Shown piece after piece: positions 20,137 through 29,106 of a DNA stretch of 64,000 bases. Source of the DNA: CAVUWL01 sp963787415 (lineage in GTDB: Bacteria; Actinomycetota; Thermoleophilia; Solirubrobacterales; 70-9); assembly GCA_963787415.1 (NCBI GenBank), contig CAWBCO010000007.1:248001-312000 (forward strand), in the 5' to 3' direction. Below the pieces are notes generated by a model. It was not told the DNA's origin. It searched no databases and saw nothing but the letters and a program-made list of their open reading frames with translations. The position numbers and the translations under genes were made by a program. Every line of letters starts with the position of its first letter. Position 1 is the first letter of the stretch.

Positions 20137-20597
20137 GGCGCGGGAGACTAACCGAGCGACCGGATCTCCCGCAAAAGTCCAATAGAACGGCCGATAAGCG
20201 GCGAGAGAGCCACGATAGCGATGATGCCATCCGAGCCAAGCAACCAGGATTGGTGCTGTCGACAGCCTAGGCCGACGCGCGCATTACGTAAGAGCGATGG
20301 GCGAACTCCGCGCCGGTATTGTTATCCATGGCGACCCTCCATCCACCGGGCTCACCGCCGTTGATTGGCGGAGGATAAAGCGACGGTTCACCCGGCGCGA
20401 AGATTTTCAACCCGGTAAGTCCACTTCGATGTAGTAATCCAAGCCGTTGGGTCGTACGTCGAGAATTCAAACCCTCCGCCCCTCCCATCGTTTCCCCGAC
20501 AGACAGGCAGCTAGGAAAGAGGCGCCGCGGCGGTGGGAGCAGTTTTTCGGACCCATCGAGTGAGGACGCTTGTGGCTCCCGAACCCGAAGGCCACTT
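20137..20597. other. Intergenic region with a possible minus-strand gene fragment
   Basis: 460 bases without an intact gene. On the minus strand at about 20440-20285 a stretch reads GLKIFAPGEPSLYPPPINGG then EPGGWRVAMDNNTGAEFAHR SYVM, which looks like the C-terminal end of a secreted beta-rich protein. No start or upstream domain goes with it, so it may be the last piece of a lost gene. Confidence 0.35.
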
Positions 20598-21110
20598 TCA
20601 CCCGCGACTCCCCTTTGGCCCTATTCTCCTTCGCGGCCTCCTCTTTCGATTTCGCCCCTTGAGCCCTGCGGACCGGGCGGAAGCTGACCGGCGCTCCCGG
20701 CGCTGAAAGGCGACACCTGCCGCCAATACAACAGCTCCCTCTACCAGGTGCACCGTGCTTCCAAGCGTGTCCACATAGATGATTGCGAGAACACTGCTTC
20801 CAATCAGCAAGCCCCAGAGGGCGACCGCCAGATAAAGGATGCCCGCTGCCAGCGCATAGATGCGAGAGGGCCTCTGCCAAGCGCAGACGGCGAGCCCGGC
20901 GATCCCGGTGCAGATGGAACAGGCCGTGCCATCCGTTCACTGCAATCGAGAGCCGGAGAACGGTTACCTTGCCATGCGCGCCAAGCGCTGAGAGGCTCGA
21001 ATCGCCGACGGCCAAGACGGCACCCCGTTCAGGGTCCACCAGCATCCGAATACAAGTGCAGCGAGCTGAGCGAGCGTCTACCGTCGTGAGATGGAGTCGA
21101 TTGCCTTCAT
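20598..21110 (-). pseudogene. DUF4383-like small membrane protein, frameshifted
   Basis: In one frame (about 21060-20910) the sequence reads KVTVLRLSIAVNGWHGLFHL. One base later it continues as TGIAGLAVCAWQRPSRIYAL, AAGILYLAVALWGLLIGSSV, then IYVDTLGSTVHLVEGAVVLA (to about 20700). Together this gives four hydrophobic helices with the NxxHxxxHL...N/DxxxHLxxG pattern typical of DUF4383 membrane proteins. The break near 20910 and the lack of a clear start make it a pseudogene or an indel artefact. It lies directly downstream of the DsbA-like gene on the same strand. Confidence 0.55.
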
Positions 21111-21706
21111 CCCGGCCGGTCAGCTTCCCCCTTGAGCCTCTGCGCTGACGCCTCGAGGCGATCGTCCCCATAAAAAATCTCCCCGTAGAACCCGATGCAG
21201 GGAACACCGACGACGCCACGCCGCCAGGCGCGATCGGTCGCTTCTCGCAACGCCTCTTTCGTGACGGGATCTTCGATAACGGCAGGAATCTCGTTGGCTG
21301 GGAGGCCGACCGCGTCAGCGACGTCTACCAAGACATCGACCCGGCTTAGATCCTCGCCAGCTACGAAAGCCCGACGGAATGCGGCCCGGGCGAAGGGTCG
21401 GCCGGCATCCAGTTCGCCGGCCCAGGTGGCCGCCCTCATCGCCTTCAACGTGTTGTTCGGCCAACCCGGGGGCCAGGTGACGGGCGGCAATCCGTAGCGC
21501 TTGGCCCGATCTTCGATCTCGGCGATCCTGCCCGTCCGTTCGGCGGTCTGCGACCAGCTGCCGCGGCCACGGAAGCGAAAGATCCCGCCGACAAGGACCG
21601 GTTCCAGGCGGGGCTCGACACCTAAGACATCCCCGGCACGCTCCATCGCCAGGTAGGCATACGGCGACCCGAGGTCATAGAAGAGGGTTGGTCGAGTAGG
21701 GCACAT
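21107..21706 (-). CDS. DsbA-family / 2-hydroxychromene-2-carboxylate isomerase-like protein
   Basis: The protein has 199 aa, starting at the ATG whose product begins MCPTRPTLFYDLGSPYAYLA; upstream codons overlap the promoter region. The thioredoxin-fold start FYDLGSPYAYLAMERA has Ser-Pro where disulfide oxidoreductases have a CxxC, as in HCCA isomerases/GST kappa. Further support: NNTLKAMRAATWA, FRRAFVAGEDLSRVDVL and the cis-Pro loop GVVGVPCIGFYGEIFYGDDR. It probably acts as a glutathione/thiol-dependent isomerase or a related cytosolic enzyme; substrate unknown. It is divergent from a TetR gene 46 bases away, which may control it. Confidence 0.88.
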   Translation of the reverse strand: MCPTRPTLFYDLGSPYAYLAMERAGDVLGVEPRLEPVLVGGIFRFRGRGSWSQTAERTGRIAEIEDRAKRYGLPPVTWPPGWPNNTLKAMRAATWAGELDAGRPFARAAFRRAFVAGEDLSRVDVLVDVADAVGLPANEIPAVIEDPVTKEALREATDRAWRRGVVGVPCIGFYGEIFYGDDRLEASAQRLKGEADRPG

Positions 21707-21752
21707 AGTAATTAGCTGAACGTCTAGCAAGTTATATATCATAAACCCAACA

Positions 21753-22421
21753 ATGGCCCAAGCGAAGACACCGGAGAAGCCGAAGAAGAACCGGGACGCG
21801 TCGCGAAGCCGAGCGGCGATCCTCGACGCGGCCGAGCAGCTCTTTGCCGATCGCGGCTTCGACGGGGCCAGCCTCAACGACATCGCTACCGCCGCCGGGC
21901 TCTCACGGGGAACGCCGAGCTACTTCTTCGGCTCCAAGGATCAGCTCTATGACTCGGTCTTGGAACGGGTCTTCAGAGAGCGGGAGGAGGCGACACGCCG
22001 AGCATTTCTTCCCCTCCTCGAGTGGCACCCCGCCACGGCGAGGGATTCGCTTGAAGGGGCGCTCTCACAAGCGGTCAGCGGCTACATGGGCTTCCTCTTG
22101 CAACATCCATCATTCTTGAAGTTGTTGCAAAGGGAGGAGTTGGCCGGCGGTGATCGCCTGCGGGGGGCACCACGGGAGTCGAGGGCGATCGAAGAGGCGT
22201 TCGACGCACTAAGGGCGGCATCGAGAAAGCGGGGTCTGCGGGCATTCAAGGTTTCAGATGCCGTTTTGCTGTTCGTCTCGCTGACCTTCTCGCCGCTCAC
22301 GCAACGCTCGACCTTCATGGCGTCTCTAGGCCGCGACCTTGATGACCCAAACACACGCCGCCATCACGTCAGACTGGTGGTCGATCAGCTACTTCACCTC
22401 GTCGGTGGGAAATCGGGGTGA
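21753..22421 (+). CDS. TetR-family transcriptional regulator
   Basis: The protein has 222 aa. The HTH is at residues 16-66 (RSRAAILDAAEQLFADRGFD, GASLNDIATAAGLSRGTPSY, FFGSKDQLYDSVLERVF). The ligand domain includes FLLQHPSFLKLLQREELAGG. It is divergent from the DsbA-like gene; the 46-base gap is AT-rich (AGTTATATATCATAAAC, a weak inverted repeat) and is the natural operator site. It is likely a local repressor of itself and the DsbA-like gene. Confidence 0.92.
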   Translation: MAQAKTPEKPKKNRDASRSRAAILDAAEQLFADRGFDGASLNDIATAAGLSRGTPSYFFGSKDQLYDSVLERVFREREEATRRAFLPLLEWHPATARDSLEGALSQAVSGYMGFLLQHPSFLKLLQREELAGGDRLRGAPRESRAIEEAFDALRAASRKRGLRAFKVSDAVLLFVSLTFSPLTQRSTFMASLGRDLDDPNTRRHHVRLVVDQLLHLVGGKSG

Positions 22422-22548
22422 AGCGCCGTTGCGCGTCCAGTGCTTCAGCTGGCGAAGCCCTACCCCACCGACCTTACTTCGGCGCCAACTCGCGCAGCCC
22501 TCGGCGGCGCGGCGATTGATTTCTACGTGGGACCAGCCGCAGGCCGGG

Positions 22549-23973
22549 CTACCAACGCCGCGCCGCGCCGAACAGCTCCTTCGCGTAGCCGGCAACCGAG
22601 ACCGGTGACATGAAGAGCTGGTAGGTCAGGAGGTAGCCGAGGTAGCCGAGCCAGTTCTTGCGGACCTTCAAGCCGACCTCCTCGAACGAGCCACGGCTGA
22701 AGTGGAACATGATTCCGGCGAGCAGTAGGTTCAGCGGCAGGACGGCCAGAGTCATAGGACCAACGATCGCGAAGTTGCCGGTGAGGGCCAAAAGGATCCC
22801 GATCGGGAAGGCGATCGAGTAGACGAGGTCGATATAGGGGAAGACGAAGTTGACAAGGACGGCGTGAATGTTCGAGCGGCCCTCTGCCAATAGGGCGCCA
22901 CCGTGCTCGCGCAGGCCCTCGATCATCCCCCGTGCCCAGCGCTGGCGCTGGCGGGCGAATGCCCTGATGTCTTCGGGCGCGCCGGTAAAGGCGATCGCCG
23001 TGCGCTCATAGCCAACCCTCCCGCCCTCGCGCATCATCGCCCAAGTGAGGACGATGTCCTCGCCGATCCGGTCGGGCCAGCCTCCAACCTCGTTTAGAGC
23101 CGCCGTGCGATAAACACTGAAGGCGCCCTGGGCGACCATCGTCCCCTGGAAGAGGCCCTGCTGGCGCTTCACCGAGGCGATGCCGAGGAAGTAGTCCCAC
23201 TCCTGAGCGCGGGTGATGAAGTTGCTGCGGGAATTGCGAACGAAGACCGCGCCGGCAACCGCCACCGTGTCGGGCGGGGAAATCAGCAGGCGAGCGACGA
23301 TGCGCCGAAGCGCCGAGCGCATCAAGAGCGTGTCCGCATCGACGGTTGCCACTAGGGGCGTCCGCACCTGCTTCAGCGCGCCGGTGAGGGTCTGGGCCTT
23401 GCCGCCGTGAGGCAAGGTGAGGACGTCGACGCGAGGATCGGTCTTTGCGAAGCGGCGAGCGCGGGCGGCGGTGCGATCCTTAGAGCCGTCATCGGCGACC
23501 AAGATCCGTAGCTCGCCAGGGTAATCCTGCTTGACAACGTAGTCGAGGGTCTCCTCGATCGTCTCCTCCTCTTCAAAGCAGGCGATCAGGACGGTGAGTG
23601 CAGGGAAGTCGAGATCGAAGCGCAGTGACGGCGGCTTGTCGATCAGCAGGGAGGCGATCAGGTTGGCGTTGAGGTAACCGGGGATGATCGCGATCCCAAA
23701 GATCACGGCGACCGCGAGCGGCATCGTGATCGACCGGCCCAAGGTTTCGATCCACGGCAGCGAGAGCCAGAACGAAAAGCCGGCCCAGCCGAGGGCGATG
23801 GCGATCACCGCCACCAGCTTTAGCGGCAGTTTGAGGTAGATGCCGCGGCGTTCCTGCGGGGTGCGCTCGAGATCCTTGACCAATGCCGCCGGGTCCCCGA
23901 CCGGCTTCAGTGCGACGCCTGAGGAGGAGCGCCGCAAATCAGTCGGCCTTGGATCAAGCCTGGTCGTCGCCAT
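22549..23973 (-). CDS. Membrane family 2 glycosyltransferase (PgaC/cellulose-synthase-like)
   Basis: The protein has 474 aa from the ATG at 23973; a TTG at 23994 is an alternative. Two TM helices (about 55-105) precede a GT2 catalytic domain (about 120-340): VLIACFEEEETIEETLDYVV, ILVADDGSKDRT (first Asp), VATVDADTLL (DxD), GEDIVLTWAMM (catalytic Asp) and QRQRWARG (the Q-x-x-RW motif of processive synthases). Three to four C-terminal TM helices follow. This fits synthesis and export of a beta-linked polysaccharide such as poly-N-acetylglucosamine. No PgaB/PgaD-type partners are adjacent, so the product is open. Confidence 0.92.
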   Translation of the reverse strand: MATTRLDPRPTDLRRSSSGVALKPVGDPAALVKDLERTPQERRGIYLKLPLKLVAVIAIALGWAGFSFWLSLPWIETLGRSITMPLAVAVIFGIAIIPGYLNANLIASLLIDKPPSLRFDLDFPALTVLIACFEEEETIEETLDYVVKQDYPGELRILVADDGSKDRTAARARRFAKTDPRVDVLTLPHGGKAQTLTGALKQVRTPLVATVDADTLLMRSALRRIVARLLISPPDTVAVAGAVFVRNSRSNFITRAQEWDYFLGIASVKRQQGLFQGTMVAQGAFSVYRTAALNEVGGWPDRIGEDIVLTWAMMREGGRVGYERTAIAFTGAPEDIRAFARQRQRWARGMIEGLREHGGALLAEGRSNIHAVLVNFVFPYIDLVYSIAFPIGILLALTGNFAIVGPMTLAVLPLNLLLAGIMFHFSRGSFEEVGLKVRKNWLGYLGYLLTYQLFMSPVSVAGYAKELFGAARRW

Positions 23974-24115
23974 TTCTCCAGACCCATCGACCAAACAGCG
24001 GTCGACCTACACCCCAATAGCCACCGGGCCGCACCACGCGCCGATCCAGCGACCGCGGTGCCAGTCCAGCCCGCGGTGGATGCCAGGCCAGAGATGCGCA
24101 GGTACGGTTCTGAGG

Positions 24116-25342
24116 ATGTGGGACGCTCCAACATTCCGCCTCGACCCACCCCGGCTTCGCACCGTCACCGGCCCCGACGAGGAGCGCCACGCCACCTGGT
24201 TCGAGCTCTATTTCGACCTCGTATTCGTAGTCGCCGTAGGCGAGCTGGCCGCCGCGCTGGCGAGGGATCCCTCAGCCGCTGTCTTCGCTCGTTTCGTCGG
24301 GCTGTTTGTTGTCGTGGCCTGGGCTTGGTCGGGGTACACGTTCTACGCCAACCGCTTTGACACGGACGACCTCCCATACCGACTGGCGAAGTCGGGGGCG
24401 ATGCTCGCGATCGCGGCGGTAGGAATCAATGTCCACCTGGTGATGAAGGGTCAGGGAGGAACGGTGGGGTTCGCGGTCGGATATGTGGTCGTCCGCTCCC
24501 TCCTCGTCTCGCTCTACATCCGCGCTCGACTGCACGTCCGGGGGCCAGGCCGCGCGCTAATCGATACCTACCTAGCCGGCTTCTCGCTTACGACCGGACT
24601 TTGGCTCCTCTCGATCTTCTTGCCGGAGCCATACCGCGTCCTACTCTGGGGAATCGCGATCGTGATCGACCTCACCATCCCGCCCCGAGCCTGGCGGGCC
24701 CTTGCCAGCGCACCCATCGTCGTCTCGCACCTGACCGAGCGTTTCGGCACCTTCTTCATCATCGTGCTCGGCGCAGCCGTGGCCGGGGTTGTCGCGGGGG
24801 TTGCCGGTTTCGAGTTCAGCTTCGCGTCCTGGGCGGTTGCGTGCGCCTGTTTCGTTATCGCGCTGATCCTCTGGTGGATCTACTTTGACCTCGCCGACAC
24901 CTCGGTGGTCGGGCGGGGAGCTCTCGGCCTCGTCTACACGTATGGGCATTTCCCCCTGTTGGCGGGCGTAGCCGCATTCGGAGCGGGCACAAAGATCGCG
25001 ATCACGAGCGCGGCGGACCCTTGCCTCAGCGCGGGTGCACGCTGGGCGCTCGCCGGCGGAATCGCGGCGTTTGCGCTTTCTCTCTCGCTGTTTCATCTCG
25101 GCGCGGAGTGGACGTCTCTCCGGGACCGCACGTTGCTCGGCCGCCTGTTGCTCTCTGCCGCGGCGATTGTCCTGGCCGCAACAGGTGAGACAATCGCTCC
25201 CCTTGCATTCGTCAGCCTCCTGCTGGTAGCAGGGCTCGCCCAGCTGCTGCTCGAGGCCTCAACCGTCTCCGAAGGCGCCGCCAGCGTATGGGAACCGCCG
25301 CAGGCAACGGGCGACGTCGGGGATCGGGAAGGCCGGACTTAA
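24116..25342 (+). CDS. ltrA: Low-temperature-requirement A (LtrA) family membrane protein
   Basis: The protein has 408 aa, usual for the family. The ATG start gives MWDAPTFRLDPPRLRTV. The hallmark N-terminus follows: EERHATWFELYFDLVFVVAV and ELAAAL, then about ten TM helices, with NRFDTDDLPYRLAKSGAMLA, LTERFGTFFIIVLGAAV and WWIYFDLADTS, all typical of LtrA. Its molecular function is not established in general; an integral membrane role is clear. It is divergent from the glycosyltransferase, with starts about 140 bases apart. Confidence 0.93.
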   Translation: MWDAPTFRLDPPRLRTVTGPDEERHATWFELYFDLVFVVAVGELAAALARDPSAAVFARFVGLFVVVAWAWSGYTFYANRFDTDDLPYRLAKSGAMLAIAAVGINVHLVMKGQGGTVGFAVGYVVVRSLLVSLYIRARLHVRGPGRALIDTYLAGFSLTTGLWLLSIFLPEPYRVLLWGIAIVIDLTIPPRAWRALASAPIVVSHLTERFGTFFIIVLGAAVAGVVAGVAGFEFSFASWAVACACFVIALILWWIYFDLADTSVVGRGALGLVYTYGHFPLLAGVAAFGAGTKIAITSAADPCLSAGARWALAGGIAAFALSLSLFHLGAEWTSLRDRTLLGRLLLSAAAIVLAATGETIAPLAFVSLLLVAGLAQLLLEASTVSEGAASVWEPPQATGDVGDREGRT

Positions 25343-26056
25343 ACCAGTGCCCACTTCGACCTGGAATTGCCTGATTCGGCAAGGCTTTTGCAAGCCTCTA
25401 GACCTCTGAAATCCCCGTCAGCGCCCGAAACTAACAGGACCCTTGCTACTTCGAATGCAGCGCCAAATAGCGCAGGCGTCGCTCAAATCCTGAAGAAGCA
25501 CTGCATGCTTCTGCGGGCAGCTCCATTCGGTCGCGGACCAAGAACTGCGGCTCGAGAGCCGGCGATTGCGACAGCCAGTTCAAACGTTGCCGGTTCACCG
25601 TGAGGTCAGGGATCAGCGGTGCCCAGAACTCTGGGACGGTCGCAAGTCCGGGCATTATGCCGGCGAGCGCGGGCAGTCCAAAGCGCCGCTCCGGTTGCGG
25701 AGGTAAGTGACGGCGTTGGTAACCGCGTGTCGACGAGGCCTCGACGGTTCCAACGTGCTGCTGCTCACCGTCAGGCAAGACCTATCCAAATTCGAGAATT
25801 ATCTACCGGAGGTATCCGGATCTTACAAGCGACCCAGGCACAGCTCCCGCCATCCACACGGCTTAGCATCACGCAGCGACGTGGCCACTCAGGCGGTGGG
25901 CAAAGCGAGAGCGGGGTTGCACGGGGCCTAGCTAAAATAGGTGCCTCCCCCGAAACCGGCAGCCTTTCGGATTCGAAGGAAACAAGCGGTGCGGGAGAGG
26001 CATACAGATCCGCCCCGTGTGTCCCTCGATACCCAATAGAACCCTCTTTGGAGGGT
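25343..26056. other. 714-base region without a clear gene
   Basis: Reading frames of 110 aa (minus, 25446-25778) and 184 aa (plus, 25619-26173) exist. The plus frame runs antisense into the TetR gene and has no domain-like composition. The minus frame contains a moderately protein-like tract (FGLPALAGIMPGLATVPEFW) that I cannot assign. I treat the stretch as non-coding or heavily decayed. Confidence 0.35.
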
Positions 26057-26620
26057 TTATCCCGATTCGACCGCAAGGAAGCGCCGCAGGGACCTACGAG
26101 CGGTGGGGAGGCGGCGTCCGGCATCGAGCTCGCGGATCGCGATCTCAGCCGTCATCGCCGCAAGGAGGTGTGAGGCTGCGGTTGCATCAGGCCACCCCAT
26201 TGCCTTGAAGCTGGGTACGGCTGAGGCGGCGAACCGCTCATGGCGCGCCGACATTGAGGCGGCAAGGTCGGGGTCCGAGCGGGCCTCGAGTGCCAATGCC
26301 TTGACGGCGCGATCCTCGAGGCAGGTGTCGAGGTAGGCCTCGACACCGCGGACGATCCGCTTGCCCCCCGCAGGCATCCCATCCGTAGCAGCGGCGACGG
26401 CCTCTTGAACATGTGCATGGAAGCGCGCGTGGAGCGCATCGACGAACTCCTCCCGGTCGTCGAAGTGTACGTAGAAGGTGCCCTTCGCGACCCCTGCCTC
26501 GGCTACCACCCTGTTGACGCTGAGGCCCGCGAGTCCGTGGCGCTCGGCGATCGAGATGCCCGCTTTAAGCAGCGTCTCGCGGGTGCGGGATCCGACGGCT
26601 GTGGCCGCTTCAATGGGCAT
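26057..26620 (-). CDS. TetR-family transcriptional regulator of the divergent hydrolase pair
   Basis: The protein has 187 aa. The start at 26620 (MPIEAATAVGSR) is preferred to the ATG at 26635, which lies on the operator. The HTH is at about residues 13-60 (RETLLKAGISIAERHGLAGL, SVNRVVAEAGVAKGTFYVHF, DDREEF). The ligand domain contains LDTCLEDRAVKALALEARSD. Two identical perfect palindromes lie just upstream, between this gene and a divergent alpha/beta hydrolase, so autoregulation and repression of the hydrolases are very likely. Confidence 0.93.
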   Translation of the reverse strand: MPIEAATAVGSRTRETLLKAGISIAERHGLAGLSVNRVVAEAGVAKGTFYVHFDDREEFVDALHARFHAHVQEAVAAATDGMPAGGKRIVRGVEAYLDTCLEDRAVKALALEARSDPDLAASMSARHERFAASAVPSFKAMGWPDATAASHLLAAMTAEIAIRELDAGRRLPTARRSLRRFLAVESG

Positions 26621-26634
26621 CCTGCGAGGATACA

Positions 26635-26669
26635 TGACCGATCGGTCACTACTTATGACCGATCGGTCA
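26635..26669. promoter_or_regulatory. Double TetR operator
   Basis: The 14-base perfect palindrome TGACCGATCGGTCA occurs twice, at 26635-26648 and 26656-26669, centres 21 bases apart (two helical turns). It lies in the divergent promoter region between a TetR gene and its hydrolase neighbours. The layout fits two dimers bound on the same DNA face. Confidence 0.9.
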
Positions 26670-26692
26670 TGTATCTGTTATGGTCCGCCGCG

Positions 26693-27505
26693 ATGGCGTT
26701 GCTGGAGACCTCGACCGGGCCGATCGCCTTCGACGAGCGCGGCGAGGGCAACCCGATCGTGCTGCTGAGCAGCGGCGCCCACGATCGCCACGACTACGAT
26801 CGGCTGCGCGAGCTGCTCCCGCCTCGCTTCCGCTCGATCGCGCCGGACTGGCCAGCACACGGCGAATCGCCGGCTGGAGAAGGACCGGCAAGCGCGATGC
26901 GCTTCGCCGACCTGGCGGAGGAGATGGTTGAAAGGGTGGCGCCCGACGGTGCCATCGTGGTCGGCAACTCGGTTGGCGGCTTCGCCGCAGGGCGGCTCGC
27001 AATCCGCCGGCCTGCCTTGATCAGAGGCCTGGTCCTCCTCGACAGCGGTGGCTTCGCCGGGCGACCACTTAAAGATCGCGCCTTTTGCGCGTTGATGAGC
27101 CACCCACGGTTCCTTCGCACCGTCTACCCCTGGTTTGCCAGCTTCTACATGCGCCCGCAAAGCGTCGCGGACCATCGCGTGCGAAACGTGGGGGTGGCAA
27201 CGACGCGAAGGGAACCTGGACTGGGAGCGGTAAGCGATCTATGGCGTAGCTTCGCCTCCCCCGAGCACGACCTCCGCGCCGGGGCGCCGAAGATCGCGGC
27301 CCCCACTTTGCTGGTTTGGGGCCGGCGCGACCCCGTCATCCCGCTGAAGATCGCCCGCGGGGCACAGGAGATGATCCCCGGCGCGCGACTCGCCATCCTC
27401 GATACAGGCCACGCTCCCCAGGTGAGCGACCCCGAGGGCTTCGCCGCCCTCCTCATTCCCTTCGCCGACGCCGCCTTCAACAGTCTCGATGGCGCACGGT
27501 CGTGA
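26693..27505 (+). CDS. Alpha/beta hydrolase
   Basis: The protein has 270 aa. The ATG at 26693 follows the operator by 23 bases with no Shine-Dalgarno, so the mRNA may be leaderless. The fold is complete: oxyanion region IVLLSSGAHDRHDYDRL, nucleophile elbow VVGNSVGGFAAG (Ser), acid LLVWGRRDPVIP (Asp), base ILDTGHAPQVSDPEGF (His). It is an esterase/lyase-like serine hydrolase of unknown substrate. It overlaps the next hydrolase gene by four bases (GTGA), forming a two-gene unit opposite TetR. Confidence 0.9.
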   Translation: MALLETSTGPIAFDERGEGNPIVLLSSGAHDRHDYDRLRELLPPRFRSIAPDWPAHGESPAGEGPASAMRFADLAEEMVERVAPDGAIVVGNSVGGFAAGRLAIRRPALIRGLVLLDSGGFAGRPLKDRAFCALMSHPRFLRTVYPWFASFYMRPQSVADHRVRNVGVATTRREPGLGAVSDLWRSFASPEHDLRAGAPKIAAPTLLVWGRRDPVIPLKIARGAQEMIPGARLAILDTGHAPQVSDPEGFAALLIPFADAAFNSLDGARS

Positions 27506-28383
27506 GCGCGCACCGCTGGCGCTCTGAGCTGCTCGGGGTGCCACGTTCAGCCGAGGTGAGCGGCGGCTCTCTCGACTACTTCGAACATGGCGCCGGTCCC
27601 ATCCTGCTCTTCAGCCACGGCTGGCTGGCTAACGCGAATCTCTGGCGCAAGGTCATTGAGATTCTCCACCGCGACTTTCGTTGTCTCGCTCTCGATCTCC
27701 CGCTCGGCTCTCACCGCTCGCCGATGGACGCCGACGCCGACCTTGGTCCTGTCGGAGTGGCGGGGTTGATCGCCGAGGTGCTCGAGCGCCTCGACCTGAG
27801 CGAAGCGACGCTGGTCGGCAACGATTCCGGTGGTGCTTACTCACAGATCGCCCTCGCCCGACACGGTGAGCGGATCGGTGGTCGGGACCTCCGCCTGATC
27901 CTCACCTCATGCGAGACGCCCTATGACGAGTGGCCGCCCCCTCCGTTCGACGGTCTTCCCGCCGCAGCGCGCGACCCGCAAGTGCTCGCGGGATTGTTAC
28001 GTGCGCTGGAGGACCCGACGATCCGCGCCGCGCCGCCGGCCTACGGGCTGCTGCTAAAGCACCCGATCGAGCCCGAGGTCTCCGACTCCTACGCCCTCCC
28101 TGCCACGCGCGAGAGGGGAGTGCTGCGCGACCTCGCCAAGGCGATGGCCTCGGCGTCCACAGCTTCAGTCCGAGAGGCCGGTGAGCGCCTGATCGCCGGC
28201 TCTGAATTGCCGACACTGCTGATCTGGTCCAAAGAGGACGAGGTCTTCCCGCTCGAGCACGCGAAGCGCTACGCGCGCGCGTTGAGGCACGGCCGGCTCG
28301 TCCAGGTCAAAGATGCCTACAGCTTCACGCCCGAGGACCAACCAGGGGCCGTTGCCGCGGCAATCGAATCCTTCGCGCTTTAA
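27502..28383 (+). CDS. Alpha/beta hydrolase with Asp nucleophile position
   Basis: The protein has 293 aa. The GTG start overlaps the upstream stop (GTGA). HGWLANANLWRKVIEIL is the oxyanion region. The nucleophile elbow reads VGNDSGGAY, putting Asp in the nucleophile place, as in haloalkane dehalogenases and epoxide hydrolases. The acid region is LLIWSKEDEVFPLEHAK. At the usual His site the sequence is DAYSFTPEDQP, with Ser where a DAGHFVPEDQP-type protein has His. So it is either a variant clade or has weak hydrolytic turnover. It is cotranscribed with the preceding hydrolase. Confidence 0.88.
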   Translation: MSAHRWRSELLGVPRSAEVSGGSLDYFEHGAGPILLFSHGWLANANLWRKVIEILHRDFRCLALDLPLGSHRSPMDADADLGPVGVAGLIAEVLERLDLSEATLVGNDSGGAYSQIALARHGERIGGRDLRLILTSCETPYDEWPPPPFDGLPAAARDPQVLAGLLRALEDPTIRAAPPAYGLLLKHPIEPEVSDSYALPATRERGVLRDLAKAMASASTASVREAGERLIAGSELPTLLIWSKEDEVFPLEHAKRYARALRHGRLVQVKDAYSFTPEDQPGAVAAAIESFAL

Positions 28384-28491
28384 CCAAATCACTCCGTTGC
28401 TATGAATCCGGTAGCGACAGTCGACTGCCAATGAAGCGCACCGCCTTGCCGTCCAGCTCGCGGATTGAGGCCGTGTTTGCTGAAGCAGCGC

Positions 28492-29106
28492 TCATGTCCC
28501 CGTGACCAGCGCAAGTGCAAAGCCATCATGGCCCTTGACGCCCACAGTCTGGATCGCTGTTGCACAGAGGCGGGGCTCCGCGGCGAGCATCTCATAGAAG
28601 CGGCGCAAGCCGGTTATTCCCCCCTCTCCCAGCTCGGGATCGCTGGCCTGGGGATCGACGATCGCTCCCGCTCGCACGACATTGTCGGCGTCGATGAAGA
28701 TCAGGTCGAAGATTCGGGGGCCTTCGGAACGCAACTGGCGTAGGTGCTCGACCGCGGAGCCGATCCGAATCTCGACAACCTGGCTGAATCCTGCCTTGGC
28801 GATACTGCGACCGGCCACCTCGGCGTACCTCGGATCTCGCTCGAGCGTCACGAGGCGGCCGTCCGTCGGCAACGCGCGAGCAAGCCAGACGGTGCTGTAT
28901 CCGCCGAGGGTCCCTAGCTCGAGAATGCTTCGAGCCTGCTGAGCCCGTGCGAGGAGTTCAAGGAACTTGCCCTGATTTGGCGAGATAGCCATCGGTGGCA
29001 AACCAGCCGCCTCACTTGCAGCAAGGGCCGCGTCGAGCTCTCGCTTCTCGCCGATCAGGTGTTCAGCGATATAGCTGTCCACATCGGCCCAGGTGCCTTG
29101 GTTCAT
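28492..29106 (-). CDS. SAM-dependent O-methyltransferase with in-frame loss of catalytic core
   Basis: The protein has 204 aa. It has the start of the COMT-like O-methyltransferase family: MAISPNQGKFLELLARAQQA, SILELGTLGGYSTVWLARAL (SAM motif I), LVTLERDPRYAEVAGRSIAK. The segment FDLIFIDAD normally continues with a Lys and about 25 residues (helix and strand) before the second metal site ADN; here the two are fused as FDLIFIDADNVVRAGA. The C-terminus (GLRRFYEMLAAEP, TAIQTVGVKGHDGFALALV) is normal. The start overlaps the isochorismatase stop (ATGA). SAM binding may persist; catalysis is doubtful. Confidence 0.85.
   Translation of the reverse strand: MNQGTWADVDSYIAEHLIGEKRELDAALAASEAAGLPPMAISPNQGKFLELLARAQQARSILELGTLGGYSTVWLARALPTDGRLVTLERDPRYAEVAGRSIAKAGFSQVVEIRIGSAVEHLRQLRSEGPRIFDLIFIDADNVVRAGAIVDPQASDPELGEGGITGLRRFYEMLAAEPRLCATAIQTVGVKGHDGFALALVTGT

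Noticed and set aside
25619..26173. 184-codon open frame on the plus strand
   Set aside because: It runs antisense into the TetR gene at 26057, has no ribosome site and its composition (Arg/Ser/Gly) is that of a non-coding high-GC frame.
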